5,145 bases of DNA from Acidobacteriota bacterium (GTDB lineage Bacteria; Acidobacteriota; Vicinamibacteria; Vicinamibacterales; CAVVIG01): the NCBI GenBank assembly GCA_016195295.1, contig JACPZV010000045.1:1-5145 (forward strand), written 5' to 3'. How positions within the stretch are numbered: the stretch's first letter is position 1; every line of letters begins with the position of its first letter. Below are positions 1 to 3,518 of the stretch, piece by piece. A program made the translations under genes and the position numbers. The notes under the pieces are model-generated. The model saw only the letters and a program-made list of their open reading frames with translations. It searched no databases and was not told the DNA's origin.

Positions 1-450
1 CATCAACGATCAGATGCCCATAGTCGGCAACACGGTCGTCCACGACACCTTTGCGGACAAGGCTCTGAATGACGGCCACGTCGAGTAGCCCGGTCGGCTT
101 GTTCCGGCCTCCACCGATTCGTCCGATCGACTTTGCGGGCAGATCCAGAAACGTTGCGAGGCGCTCGACCCACTGGTCGAGCAGTTGCCGCCGATGCACG
201 AGCACCAGCGTATTGACGCCACGCTGTGCGATGAGCCATGCGGCAACCACGGTCTTGCCAAAGGCCGTCGTGGCGGAAAGCACACCGGTTTCATGCTTCA
301 GCATCGCATCGGCCGCGCGCGTCTGCTCGGGTCGCAACTCTCCTTGAAACGCCACCTGCAGCGGCTGTCCGGCGTAGCGTTCGTCGCGGATGACGGGGCG
401 AATATTCAAGCTGGTCAACACCTCACGAACATCTTCCAGGCAACCGCCGG
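1..450 (-). pseudogene. Helicase half of a decayed TOTE conflict-system primase-helicase (partial, runs off left edge)
   Basis: Read on the minus strand with codons starting at 448, 445 ... 4, this frame is open to the window edge. It begins with GGCLEDVREVLTSLNIRP, then RDERYAGQPLQVAFQGELRPEQ (Q-motif-like region), a Walker A-like motif GVLSATTAFGKTVVAAW at about 235-285, motif Ia LVLVHRRQLLDQWVERL at about 155-205, and GRIGGGRNKPTGLLDVAVIQSL near 75-125. It stops at LIVD, just where the DE of the Walker B box should follow. From memory of the family, this is the superfamily 2 DEAD/DEAH helicase domain of TOTE conflict-system proteins, which carry an archaeo-eukaryotic primase domain in front of it. 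Such systems are thought to act in defence or element conflict by unwinding and priming DNA. No proper start precedes this frame: the primase part lies in another frame directly upstream and is broken. The helicase segment itself looks undamaged, so the decay may be recent. I am sure of the helicase family and fairly sure of the TOTE assignment. Confidence 0.82.
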
Positions 451-662
451 CGCGTCTTTTCGATGACGCGACGGCCGTGCTGTCCACGGCGCAGGTTCGT
501 CGTCCTCCGCCGATGGAAGGCTCACGCCAAGGACACGCCCGCGTCGCTCGGCCTCGCGCGCCACGTCTTCAAGACGCGCGCGTCCCATGCGTCCTAACGT
601 CGAGAGAAACGCCTACTGATCGCGATACGGCACGCCCTGGTCGTCAACGAAGACGCTGTTGC
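445..662 (-). pseudogene. Primase (AEP/PrimPol) C-terminal remnant of the same TOTE gene, with internal stop
   Basis: On the minus strand, codons starting at 660, 657 and so on read NSVFVDDQGVPYRDQ, then TAG at 615-613, then AFLSTLGRMGRARLEDV, AREAERRGRVLGVSLPS, AEDDEPAPWTARPSRHRKDAP. This matches my memory of the end of the TOTE archaeo-eukaryotic primase domain, where the usual text is close to GNSVFLDD...YPDQWAFLS. The TAG therefore stands where TGG (Trp) is expected, a one-base change. After KDAP (about 448) the family normally continues for some 70-80 residues before RGCLEDVR. Here those residues are missing and GCLEDVR resumes at once in a different frame, so reading through from the primase ends at TGA 417-415. 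Homology also fails upstream of about 660, so the catalytic part of the primase is gone. The fragment starts about 25 bp after the stop of the nucleotidyltransferase gene. The alternative that the two frames are unrelated ORFs is unlikely, because both match one protein in the right order. Confidence 0.75.
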
Positions 663-685
663 GCTGGGAACGTATCAATTCGACA

Positions 686-1225
686 TCATGTGGAGCTTTT
701 CCGGCGTGACTCGAGAAAGGCGATGTCCTCGGCGTCGCCCGGTGCCGAACGCGCCGCTTTGGCGATCCTCTTGAGACGCAGGAGGTCCTGCTCGGAGGCT
801 ATGTCGAACACATAGGTGCGAATCGTGGTTCGCGTCGCATGCTCGGCGAGCTTGGCTGCCGGGATGGGGAAGTCGAACAGGAGATCGACCCGAAGGCCTG
901 TCTCCGCGATGAAGAAGTACGCGCTCGCCGGCGCATCGAGGCGAAGCCGGATGGCCGCTACCTTGCGGTTGGCGATCGTCGAGATCACCTCTCCCATTTC
1001 GTTCAGGCGTGAGACGAGTTCGAATCCACGGTCATAGAAGAGATCAATCGTACGGGCAAGCCGGTCGCCCGGATGCGCGATCACGAAATCGAAGTCGCGC
1101 GTCACTCGGCGTGATCCCAGCACCGCAAGGGCCATGCCTCCCACGAGCACTGGCTCGAGGCCGAGCGCGCGGAGCCCCTGGACAATTTCGCCGACCGTTT
1201 GGAGATGATCCATTGGGTCGGGCAT
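686..1225 (-). CDS. AbiEii-like nucleotidyltransferase (putative toxin), 179 aa
   Basis: This is a compact protein of the polymerase-beta-type nucleotidyltransferase superfamily. Visible signatures are VLVGGMALAVLG (G29, G30) followed by RRVTRDFDFVI with the catalytic-type pair D44 and D46, and a third acidic strand LRVDLLFD (D114). The C-terminal helix DLLRLKRIAKAARSAPGDAEDIAFL (positions 147-171, conserved Lys and Asp) is typical of AbiEii/AbiGii toxin-family proteins. In studied relatives (AbiE, MenT) such enzymes transfer nucleotides to tRNA or other targets and arrest growth until neutralised. The substrate here cannot be read from sequence. I chose ATG 1225, giving MPDPMDHL, because it lies one base after the stop of the upstream gene (TGA 1229-1227, then A, then ATG). 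No Shine-Dalgarno is visible, so translation is probably coupled. ATG 1213 is an alternative, and upstream in-frame ATGs lie inside the partner gene. Fold confidence is high; the toxin role is inferred from the pairing. Confidence 0.8.
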   Translation of the reverse strand: MPDPMDHLQTVGEIVQGLRALGLEPVLVGGMALAVLGSRRVTRDFDFVIAHPGDRLARTIDLFYDRGFELVSRLNEMGEVISTIANRKVAAIRLRLDAPASAYFFIAETGLRVDLLFDFPIPAAKLAEHATRTTIRTYVFDIASEQDLLRLKRIAKAARSAPGDAEDIAFLESRRKSST

Positions 1226-1226
1226 T

Positions 1227-1487
1227 TCAGGATCCCGCGGGGTAGATCCCTGGCAGCGGGCCGGCGAAAGCGCGCAGGCGCCTGACGGTGGTCCGCCGCC
1301 CACGAAGGTCGCCAAGGACGGCGACATATCGGAAATTGTCGGCAATGCGGCGGGCTGCCTGGAGTGACTGAAACCGCGCCTTGCCTCCCAGCGACGCTAT
1401 GCGTTTCTTATCCGCCGCGGACAGACGCTTTCCGCGAGCTCGTCCCCCTCTGCGCCCCAAGGCTCTGGCCATCTCAGATGCGTTCAT
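1227..1487 (-). CDS. Small basic protein paired with the nucleotidyltransferase (putative antitoxin), 86 aa
   Basis: This small, strongly basic protein starts MNASEMARALGRRGGRARG. It contains two copies of an LG-(xx)-GG/GK-x-AR element: LGRRGGRAR at residues 10-18 and LGGKAR at about 33-38, each next to helix-forming Ala/Arg runs. It continues with AARRIADNFRYVAVLGDLRG and ends FAGPLPGIYPAGS. I recall similar unnamed proteins with the conserved RRIADNFRY and FAGPLPGIYP blocks encoded just before AbiEii-like nucleotidyltransferases, but I know of no established function. It is not the usual AbiEi antitoxin, which is a longer winged-helix protein. The ATG at 1487 has a good Shine-Dalgarno, AGAGGG, at 1495-1490. 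The stop TGA 1229-1227 is one base from the next ATG, so the two genes form a tight operon. A palindrome just upstream (1500-1515) would suit autoregulation by a basic DNA-binding protein. The gene is well supported; the antitoxin role is an inference. Confidence 0.72.
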   Translation of the reverse strand: MNASEMARALGRRGGRARGKRLSAADKKRIASLGGKARFQSLQAARRIADNFRYVAVLGDLRGRRTTVRRLRAFAGPLPGIYPAGS

Positions 1488-1489
1488 GA

Positions 1490-1495
1490 CCCTCT
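1490..1495 (-). promoter_or_regulatory. Shine-Dalgarno AGAGGG for the 86-aa gene
   Basis: On the minus strand AGAGGG lies two bases before ATG 1487. The purine block is close to the start codon but is the only good match nearby, and it decides this start over any other in-frame codon. Confidence 0.55.
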
Positions 1496-1499
1496 ATTT

Positions 1500-1515
1500 T
1501 ACTTGGCGCTAAGTA
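1500..1515. promoter_or_regulatory. Near-perfect 16-bp palindrome, possible operator of the toxin-antitoxin-like operon
   Basis: The plus strand reads TACTTGGCGCTAAGTA; its reverse complement is TACTTAGCGCCAAGTA, so only one symmetric pair of positions is mismatched. It lies 13 bp in front of the ATG of the first gene of the pair, between gene and likely promoter, which is a common place for an antitoxin operator. I see no convincing -35/-10 pair; TAAAAT at 1501-1496 is too close to the start codon to be a useful -10. The site is visible; its role is inferred. Confidence 0.4.
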
Positions 1516-1702
1516 GAAATGCGACCAAAGGGCCATCGGTCGGCCAAGTTCTTTTAGAATCAACCGGTCCGCATGCGGGTGTTTTAGCGTGGCGACCTTC
1601 GTTGGTGGCGATCCCCTCGCCGCCGTCCAGAAAGTCCCTGAACAGGAACCTCCTTCACGCTCGCGCCTGGGCGCTGTGGGTGCGAGCGCCGGACATTCTA
1701 CT

Positions 1703-1769
1703 GTGGTGCGTGCGAAACGCCGGGACATTCCCGCGCGTCCTTCGACAAGCTCAGGACGAACGATGTACT
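1703..1769. repeat. Dispersed intergenic repeat, copy A (67 bp), with hairpin
   Basis: Copy A starts GTGGTGCGTGCGAAACGCC and ends ACGATGTACT. By eye it matches copy B (1917-1983) at 58 of 67 positions with no gaps. It contains a hairpin with perfect 6-bp arms CGTCCT (1736-1741) and AGGACG (1753-1758) around the 11-nt loop TCGACAAGCTC. The CCTTCGACAAGCTCAGG core is a repeat type I have seen between genes in many GC-rich bacterial genomes, so it is probably a small non-autonomous or REP-like element. Confidence 0.75.
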
Positions 1770-1916
1770 GAAGCATTGGACCCATGAGGCTACGCATAAT
1801 GTAGGTCTCTCGGAAAATGAGTGCTGCCGCGCTTGAGCCACGCCGCACCGGCCGGCGTATCTCTCGGTGAATAAGCGATTTGCCGCCTGATGCACGATGG
1901 AATGAAACGTGCCAGC

Positions 1917-1983
1917 GTGGTGCGTGCGAAACGCCTAGACATTTCCGCTCGTCCTTCGACACGCTCAGGGTGGGCGATGTACT
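1917..1983. repeat. Dispersed intergenic repeat, copy B (67 bp)
   Basis: Same orientation and length as copy A, 214 bp downstream of it. Nine mismatches, four of them clustered in the right arm (AGGACGAACG in A, AGGGTGGGCG in B), break the hairpin down to the central CCT/AGG pairs. The core reads CCTTCGACACGCTCAGG, the other common variant of this repeat family. Both copies end in CGATGTACT, so the unit extends beyond the palindrome. Confidence 0.72.
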
Positions 1984-2148
1984 TGCGAACGCCGTGAGGC
2001 TGGCGTCGGCGTGCTGGCTGAGTGACACGAGCGAAGTTGTCCACACCGGCCAATGGATTGACCACCGATCAGAAATGGCGCGGAAGTACGTATGAACGCG
2101 CTCGTGACACTAACAAAACGTCATCGCGCGGGTCACTGCACCATCACC

Positions 2149-2166
2149 TATTTCGACTATTTCGAC
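2149..2166 (+). repeat. Tandem 9-bp repeat TATTTCGAC x2 upstream of the HD-GYP gene
   Basis: Two perfect adjacent copies of TATTTCGAC end about 60 bp before the start codon of the response regulator. Tandem 9-mers at this distance can be paired binding half-sites for a regulator, but this could be chance. No convincing promoter hexamers are visible around it. Confidence 0.35.
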
Positions 2167-2228
2167 GTGCCGGGCCGTCCGATAAGTCGTAAGCGGGTCG
2201 TCCTAATAGCTGTAGATTGATGGAGCGT

Positions 2229-3176
2229 ATGGCGACTGTGTTGGTCGTCGATGATATCGAGGGCAATGCCCGACTGCTCGAATCGCTGCTCGCGCCCGAC
2301 GGTCACGCCGTGCGCACGGCCGCCGACGGCGCCGAAGCACTGCGGCTCGTGAGCGCCGAGCATCCCGATCTGGTCCTGATGGATGTCATGATGCCGAACG
2401 TCGACGGGTTCGAGGCGTGTCAGGCGATCAAGCAGGATGCGAGCACGCGGCTGATTCCGGTCGTGCTCATCACGTCTCTCAACGACAGCGCCAGTCGTAT
2501 CCGCGGCATCGATGTCGGCGCGGACGATTTCGTCAGCAAGCCGTTCAACGCGCACGAACTGCGGGCGCGCGTCCGCTCGCTGCTCCGCATCAAGCGGTAC
2601 ACCGACGACCTCGACAGCGCCGAGTCGGTGATTGTCAGCCTCGCGCTGACCATCGAAGCGCGCGACCGCACCACCGACGGCCACTGCCACCGTCTCGCGC
2701 GGTACGCCTCCGCGCTGGGCCGGACGCTCGGGCTCGACGAGGACGACGTCTCCGCGCTCGAGCGCGGCGGCTTTCTTCACGATGTCGGGAAGGTTGGCAT
2801 CCCCGACGCCGTGCTGGCGAAGCCGGGGCCGCTCACGCGCGAGGAATACGAGCTGATCAAGCAGCACACGGTCATCGGCGACCGGCTGTGCGGCGAGCTG
2901 CGGTCGCTGCGGAACGTGCGCCCGATCGTCCGCCATCATCACGAGCGGCTGGACGGCAGCGGCTACCCGGACGGACTGCGCGACGAGGCGATTCCGTTGC
3001 TCGCACAGATCATGGGCATCGTTGACGTGTTCGATGCGCTGACGACGGAGCGGCCCTACAGAGCGGCGCTGCCGTTCGCGCGGGCGGCCGAGGAGCTGCG
3101 GTGCGAAGCGGCGCGCGGCTGGCGCCGTGCCGATCTGGTCGCCACGTTTCTCGACATGGTCGAGCGTGACAACTGA
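2229..3176 (+). CDS. RpfG-type response regulator: receiver domain plus HD-GYP c-di-GMP phosphodiesterase, 315 aa
   Basis: Residues 1-120 form a receiver domain: acidic pocket D8/D9 in VLVVDDIEGN, phosphoacceptor D52 in LVLMDVMMPNVDG, T82/S83 in LITSLND, and K104 in VSKPFNA. A short helical linker (RIKRYTDDLDSAESVI, residues 120-135) leads into a full HD-GYP domain with TDGHCHR (H152, R155), the metal-binding HD pair H184/D185 in FLHDVGKVGIPD, H213 in IKQHTVIG, HHHERLDGSGYPDGL (GYP at 245-247) and DVFDALTTERPYR (266-278). This class hydrolyses cyclic di-GMP in the cytoplasm when its receiver is phosphorylated, linking a sensor kinase to motility, biofilm or virulence programmes. No key residue is missing. 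I start at ATG 2229 because the receiver strand begins at once and TGGAG lies just upstream at short spacing; ATG 2220 (adding MER) is nearly as good. The neighbouring PAS sensor in the same direction is the likely kinase partner, though no shared phosphorelay is proven. Confidence 0.95.
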   Translation: MATVLVVDDIEGNARLLESLLAPDGHAVRTAADGAEALRLVSAEHPDLVLMDVMMPNVDGFEACQAIKQDASTRLIPVVLITSLNDSASRIRGIDVGADDFVSKPFNAHELRARVRSLLRIKRYTDDLDSAESVIVSLALTIEARDRTTDGHCHRLARYASALGRTLGLDEDDVSALERGGFLHDVGKVGIPDAVLAKPGPLTREEYELIKQHTVIGDRLCGELRSLRNVRPIVRHHHERLDGSGYPDGLRDEAIPLLAQIMGIVDVFDALTTERPYRAALPFARAAEELRCEAARGWRRADLVATFLDMVERDN

Positions 3177-3182
3177 TACCCA

Positions 3183-3200
3183 GTTCGGCGAAAGCCGGAC
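3183..3200 (+). terminator. Hairpin with GAAA tetraloop just after the HD-GYP gene
   Basis: GTTCGGCGAAAGCCGGAC folds into a 7-bp stem (one G-T wobble) closed by a GNRA loop, starting 6 bp after the stop codon. There is no following T-run, so it may be a weak terminator, a 3'-end stabiliser, or part of a larger leader structure for the next gene. The fold is visible; the role is open. Confidence 0.4.
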
Positions 3201-3370
3201 ACTATTTCGAGGGGGCTAGGTATCTGACGAGCCACGCCGACCGCCTGTTCGAGGCCAAACCGCAGCGCTGGGAGGACGAGGCCTCTCTCGACACGCCGTT
3301 TACGCGAGAGGGCTTCGCGAAGCGGTCGCGCTGCTGCTCTTCGGCCGCACGACTCTTTGAAGCACGAGCG

Positions 3371-3518
3371 ATGACTACTAACGATGATAAGGACCGTCAC
3401 GACTTCAAGAATCAACTGGGCATCATCCTCGGGTTCTCCGAGGTATTGCTCGCTGAAGTCGCGGCCGGCGATCCGCGGCGCGGCGATCTCGAGGAAATCC
3501 ACAAAGCGGCCACGACAC
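3371..3518 (+). pseudogene. Histidine-kinase dimerisation-like N-terminal fragment, out of frame with the PAS array
   Basis: ATG 3371 opens MTTNDDKDRHDFKNQLGI, followed by ILGFSEVLLAEVAAGDPR and RGDLEEIHKAATT. RHDFKNQLGIILGFSEVLL has the look of a HisKA-type dimerisation helix, with a possible phosphoacceptor His in HDFKN (compare HDFNN of hybrid kinases), then a second helix EEIHKAATT. I recall stand-alone small proteins of this kind near HD-GYP regulators. After KAATT this frame turns into low-quality sequence (LHREHPRIVHRVFHHRQG) and stops at 3736, while real PAS coding begins in another frame at about 3516-3519. So this is either a small gene whose tail was lost by deletion into the PAS gene, or the true N-terminus of the PAS protein separated by a frameshift or sequencing error. 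The only purine help upstream is CGAGCG, a weak ribosome site. Confidence 0.5.

Larger units (their letters stand above)
1516..2228. other. Spacer of about 710 bp without a supported gene, rich in repeats
   Basis: Open frames here on both strands cross the repeat copies and have the composition of read-through of the CCTTCGAC...GCTCAGG repeat family (RPELVEGRA, STSSGRT and similar), so I do not call genes. The spacer holds two 67-bp direct repeats (1703-1769 and 1917-1983), a degenerate related stretch at 1676-1700 (GTGGGTGCGAGCGCC then GGACATTCT), a strong but orphan Shine-Dalgarno-like AAGGAGG on the minus strand (1655-1649), and a 9-bp tandem repeat at 2149-2166. One minus-strand frame between about 1645 and 1499 is open for some 48 codons and closes with TAA inside the palindrome, but it has no ATG or GTG start and no recognised product. 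I see no tRNA, insertion-sequence ends or CRISPR pattern. Confidence 0.6.

Noticed and set aside
390..815. 141-codon plus-strand frame
   Set aside because: It is antisense to the TOTE remnant and the nucleotidyltransferase gene, and is Arg-rich without domains.
1226..1345. Longer N-terminus for the nucleotidyltransferase, starting at 1345
   Set aside because: The extra 40 residues are out-of-frame reading of the 86-aa gene. ATG 1225 right after that gene's stop is a better operon arrangement.
1703..1983. CRISPR array
   Set aside because: There are only two copies, 67 bp long and 147 bp apart, diverged from each other and with an internal hairpin of a known dispersed repeat type.
1474..2046. 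190-codon minus-strand frame, with other frames at 1503-1787, 1790-2065 and 1880-2095
   Set aside because: These frames run through the two dispersed repeats and give the typical repeat read-through peptides (RPELVEGRA, ARMSRRFARTT-like). None has a supported start or domain.
2157..2942. 261-codon open frame on the minus strand
   Set aside because: It lies opposite the response regulator, whose plus-strand reading has every receiver and HD-GYP motif.
3183..3235. c-di-GMP riboswitch in front of the sensor gene
   Set aside because: GGCGAAAGCC and the following GGCT...AGCC superficially recall the class I aptamer, but the conserved CAGGGCAAACC and GGGACGCAAAGCC blocks are absent.
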